Below, one piece after another: positions 1 through 6,808 of a stretch of 7,438 nucleotides of DNA. Below the pieces are notes generated by a model. The model was not told the origin of the DNA, did no database searches, and saw only the letters and a program-made list of their open reading frames with translations. Within the stretch, counting starts at the first letter, position 1; the number at the start of each line of letters is the position of its first letter. Source of the DNA: Synergistaceae bacterium (GTDB taxonomy: Bacteria > Synergistota > Synergistia > Synergistales > Aminobacteriaceae); the NCBI GenBank assembly GCA_017446645.1, contig JAFSQO010000401.1, positions 1-7,438 of the forward strand, read 5' to 3'. Both the position numbers and the translations under genes were made by a program.

Positions 1-1526
1 GCAAGAGACGCGCACATGAACTCAAGCACGAAAGATGCTACTCTATAACTCTGAGTCAAGGCAGTACCGGGTTTCAGCTCGTAAAATAAAATTCTGTCAC
101 CCCAGTTGTATTCGCGTCCCGAAATTCCCAGATCAGGGATAACCTGCCAGCCCTCGACTTGCGCTGTGTCTACGATTAATTTGCGTTCTTTGCCGGATAA
201 TTTTACTTTAGGCGATACGTTGAATTTCATGAGACGGCCTAAATTATCAAGCGTTGTGATTAACGGCAGCTCGCTTCCTTCTGGTCTAAGGGTATTAATA
301 AAACCTTCAAAATCAGGACGCTCTGTTATGTTCGCTAAATCAGGTTCGGACTCAGCAGGTTTTACGGCAAGCAAAAATACTTCCCATGAGTCTAATAAAG
401 GCTTGAAGATTTTAAGGTCATGGAAAAAATCAGGAATCTCAACTGTGTCAGTATCCTTCTTGCCAAGCTGTATCGAAGGGTTCTCTGGGTTGTAAGTTAT
501 CTTGATTGAACTCTCAGGCAGCGATAAGACAAGCCCCCCCTTGCAAATGTCTTTATAGATCGGCGTGAATTTCTGCAACGCTTCATCAGAGTGTGAAATC
601 CACGGGTCTTTTTCCCTGTGAAGTTTTCTTGAAGTTCTCATCACAGTAAATGCTACGGCAGAAGGCAGAGGCAGCTTTGATTTTGCGTAGGAATTCAGCA
701 GTATATCGAGCAGTCCGTCCGGAACCTGGCTCAATTTCTTGCAGTAATTCAGAAGGTCCGAATCAGGCAGCCAGATTTTTATAGCGAGCCATGTCACAAA
801 ATTTATGATTTTCTCGCTCATAACGTCCCAGCGCATTAAAGGCAATAATCTAAATACTTCGCCTATACACACTCCCAGATCTAATTTATCTGTTATAGTC
901 CTGCGTTCTATCCCGTAAAGCCATATGGTCGGGTAACACATATGAAGAGGCGGCTGAATCCTGGCACCTGACAGCCACGTCAAATAAACGCCCCTTTGTA
1001 ACGGAGTCATTGAAGCATAAGACTCTGCACCCTCAGCTGGTAATTTGTCGCCATATTTCGGAAATTCTACAGGCAAAGTTATATCAATGCATGAAGGTTC
1101 AGGGGTAGCGCATTCACCGTTAGACCAGTAGGCAACAGGAGCAGGGATTATTACGTTCTCGCTGAGTTGGATATTCCCGGCACGCCCGCACCATCTAAGC
1201 AAATTCGCCTGGGCCTGGGCTTTCTTCTTGGGTTCTGTCGAAAGTCCATAGGGCGACTCTTCACCGGCCGGAGCATGTGAGGAGTAAGTTGCACCGCTAA
1301 CTTTATCAGCGTCAGTTACAGGTTTTGCAGACAGTACGAAACCGCCTTCGCCTGATCCTGAGTCATCTTCGTCATCGTCATCAACTTCGACTGCAGGCAA
1401 GTCAAGAGACTCAGGGTTTGCAGCGTTATCTGTCTGGTCATTCTGGTTATTATTGCTGGCTGACTGCTGGCGTAAGAAAGCTCCGACTGCTATAGCAACG
1501 AACAAGCCTATTACAAGATAAATCAT
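1..1526 (-). CDS. Membrane-anchored TerB N-terminal domain protein (3' end beyond left edge)
   Basis: Reading the minus strand from ATG at 1526 gives 508 uninterrupted codons running off the left edge. Residues 1-18 are a hydrophobic anchor (MIYLVIGLFVAIAVGAFL) followed by RQQ, so a single N-terminal membrane segment with the rest probably cytoplasmic. Residues 20-75 are a polar linker with an acidic run (VEVDDDDEDD, about 47-55). Residues 108-225 resemble the TerB N-terminal domain: LLRWCGRAGNIQ, then IIPAPVAYWSNGECA with PSCIDITLPV, then MTPLQRGVYLTWLSGARIQP and WLYGIERR. The TerB helical domain proper seems to begin near residue 492 (SYRVASFVLEF) and is cut off. TerB-N proteins belong to the tellurite/chemical-stress (Ter) family network; their biochemical role is not settled. 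AGGAG lies 11 bases before the ATG. The gene follows the DUF2156 gene by 23 bases, implying one operon. A run of seven G sits inside it (codons 329-331). The family call is from recalled motifs, not a search. Confidence 0.8.
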   Translation of the reverse strand, partial: MIYLVIGLFVAIAVGAFLRQQSASNNNQNDQTDNAANPESLDLPAVEVDDDDEDDSGSGEGGFVLSAKPVTDADKVSGATYSSHAPAGEESPYGLSTEPKKKAQAQANLLRWCGRAGNIQLSENVIIPAPVAYWSNGECATPEPSCIDITLPVEFPKYGDKLPAEGAESYASMTPLQRGVYLTWLSGARIQPPLHMCYPTIWLYGIERRTITDKLDLGVCIGEVFRLLPLMRWDVMSEKIINFVTWLAIKIWLPDSDLLNYCKKLSQVPDGLLDILLNSYAKSKLPLPSAVAFTVMRTSRKLHREKDPWISHSDEALQKFTPIYKDICKGGLVLSLPESSIKITYNPENPSIQLGKKDTDTVEIPDFFHDLKIFKPLLDSWEVFLLAVKPAESEPDLANITERPDFEGFINTLRPEGSELPLITTLDNLGRLMKFNVSPKVKLSGKERKLIVDTAQVEGWQVIPDLGISGREYNWGDRILFYELKPGTALTQSYRVASFVLEFMCASL

Positions 1527-1549
1527 GGCAAATTTTTCTCCTGAGTTCT

Positions 1550-2440
1550 TTATAAAATTTCCATTTGATATTTCTCAAGCATCATCACAGGACTATATGA
1601 CATCTTTGCTTCACGAAGTCCCGGCTCTCCCATGTCCTCTTCTCGGTTTGCAAATTCGTAAGCAGCTGCGTTATTCTTCAGGAACATGTAATTTATCGCC
1701 TGATAGCTGCCGGCATACTCACCGAATGCCTTCTCAAAGCAAACATCTATGTTGCTTGCATCAAGCTCCTGAGCAATAGTGTAGGCTATGATTTTCTCAT
1801 CGACTTTGATTATTCCGCCGGATAACTTGAATTCTTCCCATTTGTTTAAGGCTTCCTGAATCGCAAGGTCTTCGTCATATAAAGACTCCGCCTCGTCATC
1901 AGTCATAGTTGCATCGCGGTGAATCCTCCAGCGTTCCTGAAATTCTCGTACTTCGTCAAAGAATTCAGGGGTTAACGGGTAATAGTCCCACTCGTAGCCG
2001 TCAAGAAATGCCCTGACCCTGTTGCGTTTTTGAGCGTAGAGCTTGCCCTTAAGAGAAATTAAATCACTGACTTTATAAACATATTCGTATTGGTCTCTAT
2101 CTTTTGTGAAGCGTAATTTTTCGTGTGATTCCAGCAATTTACACAGGTCTCCGGGAACGTCATAGATAATGCTGCCGGCCTCAAAGTGAGATATTGCTTT
2201 GTTCCAGTCGATTAATTTGTGCTGCCAGTCGCCTACAGGTCCGAATATTCCGGGTAATGGCCCTGCTGACCTGAGCCAGATTAAATTATTCCTGCTGTCA
2301 ATCGCGTATTCAATCGGGTATGCGTGCCTCCAAGCCCATAAACAGAAAAAAGAATACTCGGCATAATGGACGGGTGAAGCTGCATAATATTTCGTGTATA
2401 AATCTTTATCTTCCCATGATAATTCTTTGAATTCGAGCAT
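1550..2440 (-). CDS. DUF2156 domain protein (GNAT-fold, MprF C-terminal-like)
   Basis: A 296-residue soluble protein spanning nearly the whole DUF2156 / LPG_synthase_C family. The signature pieces appear in order: an N-terminal half with SFFCLWAWRHAY (30-41), YEYVYKVSDLISLKGKLYAQ and KRNRVRAF (118-145), a central W171, GGIIKVDEKIIAYTIAQEL (208-226), FEKAFGEYAGSYQAIN (235-250), and the diagnostic NREEDMGEPGLREAKMSY (265-282). The fold is a tandem GNAT related to the lysyl- or alanyl-phosphatidylglycerol synthase domain of MprF. Stand-alone members have no agreed substrate, so aminoacyl transfer to a lipid or other acceptor is only possible. There is no membrane segment, unlike MprF. The start at 2440 is chosen because AAAGGA lies 9 bases upstream; the longer open frame, to 2695, would run back through the HU terminator and antisense to HU. 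It lies upstream of, and probably co-transcribed with, the TerB-N gene. No convincing promoter was found between it and the HU terminator. Confidence 0.9.
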   Translation of the reverse strand: MLEFKELSWEDKDLYTKYYAASPVHYAEYSFFCLWAWRHAYPIEYAIDSRNNLIWLRSAGPLPGIFGPVGDWQHKLIDWNKAISHFEAGSIIYDVPGDLCKLLESHEKLRFTKDRDQYEYVYKVSDLISLKGKLYAQKRNRVRAFLDGYEWDYYPLTPEFFDEVREFQERWRIHRDATMTDDEAESLYDEDLAIQEALNKWEEFKLSGGIIKVDEKIIAYTIAQELDASNIDVCFEKAFGEYAGSYQAINYMFLKNNAAAYEFANREEDMGEPGLREAKMSYSPVMMLEKYQMEIL

Positions 2441-2449
2441 ATAAAACAA

Positions 2450-2455
2450 TCCTTT
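2450..2455 (-). promoter_or_regulatory. Ribosome binding site that fixes the DUF2156 start
   Basis: Reading the minus strand, AAAGGA sits 9 bases before ATG 2440. It supports the 296-residue product over the longer in-frame reading, which starts inside the HU gene on the same strand and crosses a terminator. Confidence 0.65.
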
Positions 2456-2456
2456 C

Positions 2457-2481
2457 GCAATAATAATGCAATAATAATAAT
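2457..2481. repeat. Short AAT-triplet direct repeat in the leader of the DUF2156 gene
   Basis: On the plus strand GCAATAATAAT is followed at once by GCAATAATAATAAT, so an 11-base unit repeats with one extra triplet. It lies between the HU terminator and the ribosome binding site of the DUF2156 gene. On the coding strand it is a run of ATT triplets, probably an unstructured AU-rich leader. It may have arisen by slippage. Confidence 0.6.
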
Positions 2482-2482
2482 G

Positions 2483-2521
2483 AAAAAAGCGGCCTTGAGT
2501 GAAAATACAAGAACCGCCCTT
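2483..2521 (-). terminator. Rho-independent terminator after the HU gene
   Basis: On the minus strand the stem pairs GCGG (2517-2514) with CCGC (2492-2489), and CTTG (2511-2508) with CAAG (2497-2494), with one G:T pair and one bulged T between them. The loop is ten bases and a run of six T follows (2488-2483). An A-rich flank (AAGG) can extend the pairing into the T-run. It begins 28 bases past the HU stop codon and should separate HU from the DUF2156-TerB pair. The plus-strand reading has no T-run after the stem, so the terminator works in one direction. Confidence 0.8.
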
Positions 2522-2549
2522 GACTTTCATGATAAAAATCCTGAATGAA

Positions 2550-2843
2550 TTACTTCCCGATAGGAGCGTCAACAACTTTGTCCTTGAGATCCTTACCGGG
2601 TCTGAAAACAGGGACTTTCTTCGCAGGTATCTGGACAACTTTCGTGGGATCCTGAGGATTGCGTCCTTCTCTGGCTGCCCTTTCTCTGACTTCAAATACT
2701 CCGAAGCCTACGAACGTGCATTTATCTCCCTTTGCGAGTGCTCCTTCGATTTCGGTGAAAACTTCATCTACTACAGGAGCAACATCTTTTTTGCGCATTG
2801 CGAGTTTTGACGTGATGGCATCAATAAGTTCTGCTTTGGTCAT
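2550..2843 (-). CDS. hup: HU-family DNA-binding protein
   Basis: A 97-residue protein, the normal size for HU/IHF, made of one domain. Residues 1-45 form the helical dimerisation body (MTKAELIDAI...VVDEVFTEI), followed by FVGFGVFEVRERAAREGRNP (44-63), the family signature. The DNA-binding beta-arm spans about 53-78 with the conserved R61-N62-P63 tip, and the end is VPVFRPGKDLKD. HU homodimers bend and compact DNA and act in nucleoid structure, replication and recombination. A perfect AGGAGG lies 8 bases before ATG 2843. The gene has a candidate promoter in the 85-base gap after valS and a strong terminator, so it can be expressed as a monocistron, with possible readthrough from valS. HU rather than IHF alpha/beta is favoured because the pattern is generic and the gene stands alone. 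Nothing is missing. Confidence 0.96.
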   Translation of the reverse strand: MTKAELIDAITSKLAMRKKDVAPVVDEVFTEIEGALAKGDKCTFVGFGVFEVRERAAREGRNPQDPTKVVQIPAKKVPVFRPGKDLKDKVVDAPIGK

Positions 2844-2874
2844 TACTTACACCTCCTAGTTAAAACTTTTCTGC

Positions 2875-2902
2875 ATTTTATCAGCTTTTATGAATTATGC
2901 AA
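2875..2902 (-). promoter_or_regulatory. Candidate sigma-70-type promoter for the HU gene
   Basis: On the minus strand TTGCAT (2902-2897) and TAAAAT (2880-2875) are separated by 16 bases in AT-rich DNA. The -10 matches TATAAT at five of six positions; the -35 is weak (TTG only). The expected start site is about 25 bases before the start codon, leaving room for the AGGAGG site. No valS terminator with a T-run was seen in this gap, so readthrough remains possible. Confidence 0.4.
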
Positions 2903-2928
2903 TAGTTTTTTACTGTCTTTAACTGCAT

Positions 2929-5601
2929 TTATTTGCTAAGACTCTCAAGATTTGCCCTGAGTCTTTCGATTTGGGCCTTACCTTCTGAGACTTTACTGCG
3001 TTCCTTCTCGACTACTTCAGCGGGTGCTCGTGCTATGAAATCAGCCTTATCAAGCCTTGTCTGACTTGCTGCGATGGTCTTCCCGATAGCTGCAATTTCC
3101 TGCTCAAGCCTCGTAATTTCTTTTGCAACGTCAAGGACATCACCGACTGGTAATTTTATCTCGCAATCACCTGTAACTGAAGAGAGTGATGCTCCGTAAG
3201 TCCATGATTCTGAAGGCTGCTGAATTACGACTTCATGCACCCTGCACAAATTGCTGATTTGATTGAGTGAGTCACTCAAGATTTTCGCGCTCGCTGTTCC
3301 TGAATCAACACGAATGACTGCACGGTTAAGCCACTGCTGAGGAGGCACATGAGCTTCTGCCCTGAGATTTCGCAAGGTTCTCACTGACTCCTGCAAGACC
3401 CTCATCTCATCGATTACTCCGGCAAACATGAAATCTTTCTTAGCTTCAGGCCAAGAACTCCGCATTATGAACTTCTCGCTTTCGTCATAACCAAATGCTG
3501 CCCATAATTCTTCAGTGATGAATGGCGTAAACGGGTGCAATAACGGTAAAGTCGTCCTGAAAACTTCCTCAAGGACTCCTGCTGTAGTCTTGCGTCTTGC
3601 TTCACCTTCGTCACCCTTGAGGGCAGGCTTCGACATTTCAAGATACCAGTCACAGACATCGCCCCAGACGAAATCATAGAGGCTTCGTGCTGCTGTGCCT
3701 ATATCGTAGGAGTCGATTAACTCCCGGACGCTTTGAGCCATTTCCTGAGTTCTGGTCAAGATAAACTTGTCGTGTAAGTGCAATTGCGATTTATCTATCT
3801 CGTGAACGTCATCATCGAGATTCATGAGGGCAAATCTTGCAGCGTTCCATAGCTTATTCATGAAGAATCTATATGTCTCGATTCTTGTTGACGACAGCAA
3901 AATATCCCTTCCCTGAACTGATAATGCAGCGAGGGTCATTCTCAAGGCATCAGCTCCGTATTTCTCTATCATGACTAAGGGGTCAATGACGTTGCCTTTT
4001 GTCTTGCTCATCTTTTTGCCGTGTTCATCGCGGATTAATGAGTGAATATAGACATCTCTGAATGGTACATCGTCCATGAATTCGAGGCCCATCATTATCA
4101 TTCTTGCTACCCAGAAGAAAATAATATCGAAACCAGTTACCATTAAAGAAGTCGGGTAGAAATATTTGAGTTCGGGTTTGTCTTCAGGCCAGCCCATAGT
4201 CGAGAAAGGCCATAACGCAGAACTGAGCCATGTATCTAAAACATCGCTCTCCTGAATGATATTTTTGCTGTGGCAATGCTCGCATTCTGTCGGGTCAACT
4301 TCGGCGACCGTGATATGTCCGCAGTCCCTGCACTCCCAAGCGGGTATTCTGTGACCCCACCAGAGTTGACGGGAAATGCACCAGTCCCTGATATTTTCCA
4401 TCCAGTTAAAGTAAGTCTTCTCCCATTGTTCAGGAACCCAGCGAATTCTGCCATCTTTTACGGCTTGAACTCCCCGTTCTGCAAGGGGCTTGGTCTTGAC
4501 GAACCATTGCTCTGACAAGTAAGGCTCTACAGTTGTCCCGCAGCGTTGACAATGTCCTACAGAGTGAGTGATTTTTTCTGTCTTGAGAAGCAATCCCATT
4601 GACTCCAAATCCTTCACAGACTCTTGCCGGGCCTGTTCAATCGTCATGCCTTTGTACTTGCCTGCGTTGTCATTCATTATGCCTTGCGAGTCAATTACCT
4701 GAATCTGTTCGAGATTGTGATTCAAGCCTACAAGAAAGTCATTCGGGTCATGAGCAGGGGTAATCTTAACGCAGCCTGTTCCGAATTCAGGGTCGACCAT
4801 GTTGTCCTGTATAATCGGGATTTCGCGGTCAGTTAATGGGACTTTTACGTGTTTGCCGATTAGGTGCTTGTACTTTTCGCTTCTTGGGTGAACAGCAATA
4901 GCAACGTCGCCGATTATAGTTTCAGGTCTTGTCGTAGCAACTAGCAGATATTCTTCACCGCAATCCTTCTCGATAATCGGGTACTTGACATAGTAGAAGC
5001 TGCCCTGTTCTTCGCTGTATTCGACTTCTAAGTCCGAAATTGCCGTAGCACATCGGGGGCACCAGTTGACTATGTACTTGCCTCGATAGATTAAGCCTTT
5101 CTGGTAAAGCCTTACGAAGACCGTGCGGACTGCCTTAGAGAGTCCCTCGTCAAGGGTGAAGCGTTCTCTTCTCCAGTCGCAGGAGTTCCCTAATCTCTTC
5201 AGCTGCTCAATGATTCGGGAGCCGTAAACGCCTTTCCACTCCCAGACTTTTTTCACGAACTCTTCACGGCCCAAATCGTAGCGCGAGATTCCTTTCTTCG
5301 ATAAATCCCTTTCGACAACGTTTTGAGTCGCTATTCCTGCGTGGTCAGTTCCGGGAAGCCACAAGACGCTATAGCCTTCCATGCGCTTTGTCCTGCACAT
5401 AATATCTTGAAACGTATGATCAAATGCGTGTCCAACGTGAAGCGAGCCTGTTACGTTAGGAGGAGGAATTACGATAGAGAACGCCTTAGCCTCCGGGTTA
5501 ATTTCTGCGTTGAAGAGTCCTGCCTCAAGCCACTTCGCGTACCATTTTTGCTCTATTGAGTCAGGTGAGTAGCTTTTCTCTAAATTTCTGTTTCTGTTCA
5601 T
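2929..5601 (-). CDS. valS: Valyl-tRNA synthetase
   Basis: Complete at 890 residues, the usual bacterial ValRS length. The cytoplasmic enzyme charges tRNA-Val with valine using ATP. The class I signature is PPPNVTGSLHVGH (46-58, HIGH form HVGH at 55-58), and the second signature is KMSKT (530-534), with T in place of the commoner final S. The CP1 editing domain covers about 180-360, with TTRPET (223-228), GDVAIAVHP and KITPAHDPND (279-288) intact, so hydrolysis of Thr-tRNA-Val should be retained. Cys pairs at 181/184, 351/354, 424/427 and 440/443 look like two zinc knuckles. The anticodon-binding domain spans about 615-760, and a C-terminal coiled-coil arm about 825-890 (KEITRLEQEIAAIG). The ATG at 5601 overlaps the stop of the upstream aldolase gene by 4 bases (ATGA). 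The nearest AGGAG (5620-5616) is 14 bases away, long for a free start, which suits translational coupling. No T-box leader is present. Confidence 0.99.
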   Translation of the reverse strand: MNRNRNLEKSYSPDSIEQKWYAKWLEAGLFNAEINPEAKAFSIVIPPPNVTGSLHVGHAFDHTFQDIMCRTKRMEGYSVLWLPGTDHAGIATQNVVERDLSKKGISRYDLGREEFVKKVWEWKGVYGSRIIEQLKRLGNSCDWRRERFTLDEGLSKAVRTVFVRLYQKGLIYRGKYIVNWCPRCATAISDLEVEYSEEQGSFYYVKYPIIEKDCGEEYLLVATTRPETIIGDVAIAVHPRSEKYKHLIGKHVKVPLTDREIPIIQDNMVDPEFGTGCVKITPAHDPNDFLVGLNHNLEQIQVIDSQGIMNDNAGKYKGMTIEQARQESVKDLESMGLLLKTEKITHSVGHCQRCGTTVEPYLSEQWFVKTKPLAERGVQAVKDGRIRWVPEQWEKTYFNWMENIRDWCISRQLWWGHRIPAWECRDCGHITVAEVDPTECEHCHSKNIIQESDVLDTWLSSALWPFSTMGWPEDKPELKYFYPTSLMVTGFDIIFFWVARMIMMGLEFMDDVPFRDVYIHSLIRDEHGKKMSKTKGNVIDPLVMIEKYGADALRMTLAALSVQGRDILLSSTRIETYRFFMNKLWNAARFALMNLDDDVHEIDKSQLHLHDKFILTRTQEMAQSVRELIDSYDIGTAARSLYDFVWGDVCDWYLEMSKPALKGDEGEARRKTTAGVLEEVFRTTLPLLHPFTPFITEELWAAFGYDESEKFIMRSSWPEAKKDFMFAGVIDEMRVLQESVRTLRNLRAEAHVPPQQWLNRAVIRVDSGTASAKILSDSLNQISNLCRVHEVVIQQPSESWTYGASLSSVTGDCEIKLPVGDVLDVAKEITRLEQEIAAIGKTIAASQTRLDKADFIARAPAEVVEKERSKVSEGKAQIERLRANLESLSK

Positions 5602-6647
5602 GATAAATTCTTTATCTCCTGTACTAATTTTTCTATGGCTTCATCAGTCGTTGCCCAGCTCGTGCAGAATCTAACGGCCATTTTATTATCGGGCAAGGGC
5701 TGCCATAATTCGTAGTCAAATTTTGCTGATAATATTTTATTCTGTTCCTGAGTCAAAATCGGAAATTGCTGATTTGTGAAGCTCTCGATTAAAAAGGGAA
5801 TTCCTGCTGACGTGAAAGCCTTCTTAATTTTCATTGCCTGATTGTTGGCGTGCATTGCGTTGCGTAAATATAAATGCTCATCAAACAACGCTTCAAACTG
5901 AATACCGAGCAGCCTCCCTTTTGCGAGTAATCCCCCCTGCTGCTTGATGAGGGTTCTGAAGGTTCGCAAGTTAAATTTTTCGGGATTAGGGAAGACTACA
6001 GCCTCACCGAATAACGCGCCGTTCTTGGTGCCTCCCAGATAGAAAGCATCACATAAAGTGCAAATGTCATCAATTCCAACGTCATTAGCTTCAGACACGA
6101 GACCTGCTGCGAGTCTGGCACCGTCAATGAAGAGCCGCAAATTATAGTCATCGCAGACCTTGCGGATTTTCTCCAGCATGTTACGGGTGTAGAGAGTTCC
6201 AAGCTCAGACGAGAACGAAATGTAAACGAGTCCGGGCTGAACCATGTGGTCATAAGTAGGATCAGCGTAGAAATCAGCGAGATACTTTCGCAGGTCTTCA
6301 GGGTCAAGCAAACCTTCATGTCCTTGAATGGCCAAGACTTTATGACCTGTTGCTTCGATTGCTCCTGACTCGTGGACGTTGATATGGCCGGAAGATACGC
6401 TGATGACTCCCTCGCAGGGGTTCAGAAAATATTTTATGACTGTAGCGTTTGTCTGGGTGCCTCCGACAAGAAAAAACACTTCTGCTTCAGGACGCATGAC
6501 GAACTTGCGGATTAACTCCTTTGCGTGTTCAGTGTGAGGGTCAACTCCGTAGCCTGAAGTCTGCTCAAGATTGGAACTTGCGAGAAGCTCCAGGACTTTC
6601 GGGTGACAGCCTTCCTGATAATCTGTCTCGAATTTTATTTTGTGCAT
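5598..6647 (-). CDS. PLP-dependent threonine aldolase-family enzyme (LtaE-like)
   Basis: A complete 349-residue protein of the beta-eliminating lyase / threonine aldolase fold (PLP fold type I). Visible parts: GYGVDPHTEHAKELI (32-46); GGTQTN (62-67), which should hold the PLP phosphate; GHINVHESGA (87-96), where H88 aligns with the PLP-stacking histidine of LtaE; FIDGARL (173-179), where D175 should contact the PLP ring nitrogen; and GGTKNGALFGEAVV (205-218), where K208 is the Schiff-base lysine. Members usually cleave L-threonine or L-allo-threonine to glycine and acetaldehyde. This branch is divergent from E. coli LtaE (GGTQTN versus the usual SGTMSN), so another beta-hydroxy amino acid, or a lyase reaction, is possible; for that reason no symbol is given. 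The start is ATG 6647, with AGGAGG only 4 bases upstream. It is the first gene of the unit with valS, overlapping it by 4 bases. Confidence 0.88.
   Translation of the reverse strand: MHKIKFETDYQEGCHPKVLELLASSNLEQTSGYGVDPHTEHAKELIRKFVMRPEAEVFFLVGGTQTNATVIKYFLNPCEGVISVSSGHINVHESGAIEATGHKVLAIQGHEGLLDPEDLRKYLADFYADPTYDHMVQPGLVYISFSSELGTLYTRNMLEKIRKVCDDYNLRLFIDGARLAAGLVSEANDVGIDDICTLCDAFYLGGTKNGALFGEAVVFPNPEKFNLRTFRTLIKQQGGLLAKGRLLGIQFEALFDEHLYLRNAMHANNQAMKIKKAFTSAGIPFLIESFTNQQFPILTQEQNKILSAKFDYELWQPLPDNKMAVRFCTSWATTDEAIEKLVQEIKNLS
5616..5620 (-). promoter_or_regulatory. Distant ribosome binding site of valS, inside the aldolase gene
   Basis: AGGAG on the minus strand lies 14 bases before the valS ATG, within the last codons of the upstream gene. 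The spacing is beyond the usual 5-10 bases. With the ATGA stop/start overlap this suggests that ribosomes finishing the aldolase re-initiate on valS. Confidence 0.45.
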
Positions 6648-6651
6648 AGTA

Positions 6652-6657
6652 CCTCCT
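6652..6657 (-). promoter_or_regulatory. AGGAGG ribosome binding site close to the aldolase start
   Basis: A full AGGAGG is separated from ATG 6647 by only four bases (TACT). This is shorter than the optimum but usable, and no other in-frame start fits better, so it fixes the start of the aldolase. Confidence 0.6.
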
Positions 6658-6684
6658 GAAAATTAATTTATCATAATTTCAGGT

Positions 6685-6690
6685 ATTATA
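6685..6690 (-). promoter_or_regulatory. Candidate -10 box for the aldolase-valS unit
   Basis: On the minus strand a perfect TATAAT sits 37 bases upstream of ATG 6647. At 17-base spacing the -35 position (6713-6708) reads CGCTAT, far from TTGACA, and it falls inside the inverted repeat at 6703-6734. That suggests either a weak promoter or one needing an activator or alternative sigma factor. The predicted leader is only about 30 bases, too short for a T-box or riboswitch. Confidence 0.4.
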
Positions 6691-6702
6691 GCGCAAAAGT
6701 AC

Positions 6703-6734
6703 AGTGGATAGCGTTTTTATATTCACTATCCACT
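6703..6734. repeat. Perfect 9-bp inverted repeat in the divergent intergenic region
   Basis: AGTGGATAG (6703-6711) and CTATCCACT (6726-6734) are perfect inverted copies separated by a 14-base AT-rich spacer. The repeat covers the expected -35 region of the aldolase promoter, so an operator is possible. It has no T-run on either side and is unlikely to be an intrinsic terminator. It may instead be a copy of a dispersed intergenic repeat or belong to the flank of the mobile element. Confidence 0.55.
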
Positions 6735-6768
6735 AATTATTAATTTATCACTAAAACATGCAAGAATA

Positions 6769-6790
6769 CTTCCACTTCTATAAGTGGGAG
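6769..6790 (+). repeat. Subterminal-type hairpin near the left end of the TnpB element
   Basis: CTTCCACTT (6769-6777) pairs over nine positions (one T:G) with AAGTGGGAG (6782-6790) around a CTAT loop. It lies 40 bases upstream of the tnpB start. IS200/IS605 elements carry imperfect hairpins near their ends instead of terminal inverted repeats, and the position and size fit the left-end hairpin. The exact element boundary cannot be set here; it probably lies in 6735-6768. Confidence 0.5.
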
Positions 6791-6808
6791 ATGAATTGCA
6801 CAATATAG

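Noticed and set aside
106..495. Plus-strand open frame of 129 codons
   Set aside because: It lies antisense to the continuous minus-strand TerB-N coding frame, resembles no known family and has no ribosome binding site. The same reasoning removes the other frames antisense to valS and the aldolase (for example 4270-4515 and 5323-5559).
2441..2695. N-terminal extension of the DUF2156 protein by 85 residues
   Set aside because: The extension crosses the HU terminator and overlaps the HU coding region on the same strand in another frame. A good ribosome binding site precedes ATG 2440, where the family homology begins.
2499..2859. Plus-strand frames opposite the HU gene
   Set aside because: They are shadows of HU, which has clear family motifs, the right length and a perfect ribosome binding site.
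2858..2928. Terminator after valS
   Set aside because: Only a weak, bulged ATGCA/TGCAT pairing is present with no T-run after it.
5996..6319. Second minus-strand frame of 107 codons inside the aldolase gene
   Set aside because: It overlaps the well-supported PLP enzyme frame on the same strand, with no motif of its own.
6648..6690. T-box or other amino acid-sensing leader upstream of the valS unit
   Set aside because: valS is T-box regulated in many Firmicutes, but only about 30 bases separate the likely transcription start from the first start codon, and no leader exists between the two genes.
6703..6734. Inverted repeat as an intrinsic terminator
   Set aside because: The stem is AT-rich with a 14-base loop and no T-run on either strand, and no gene ends next to it.
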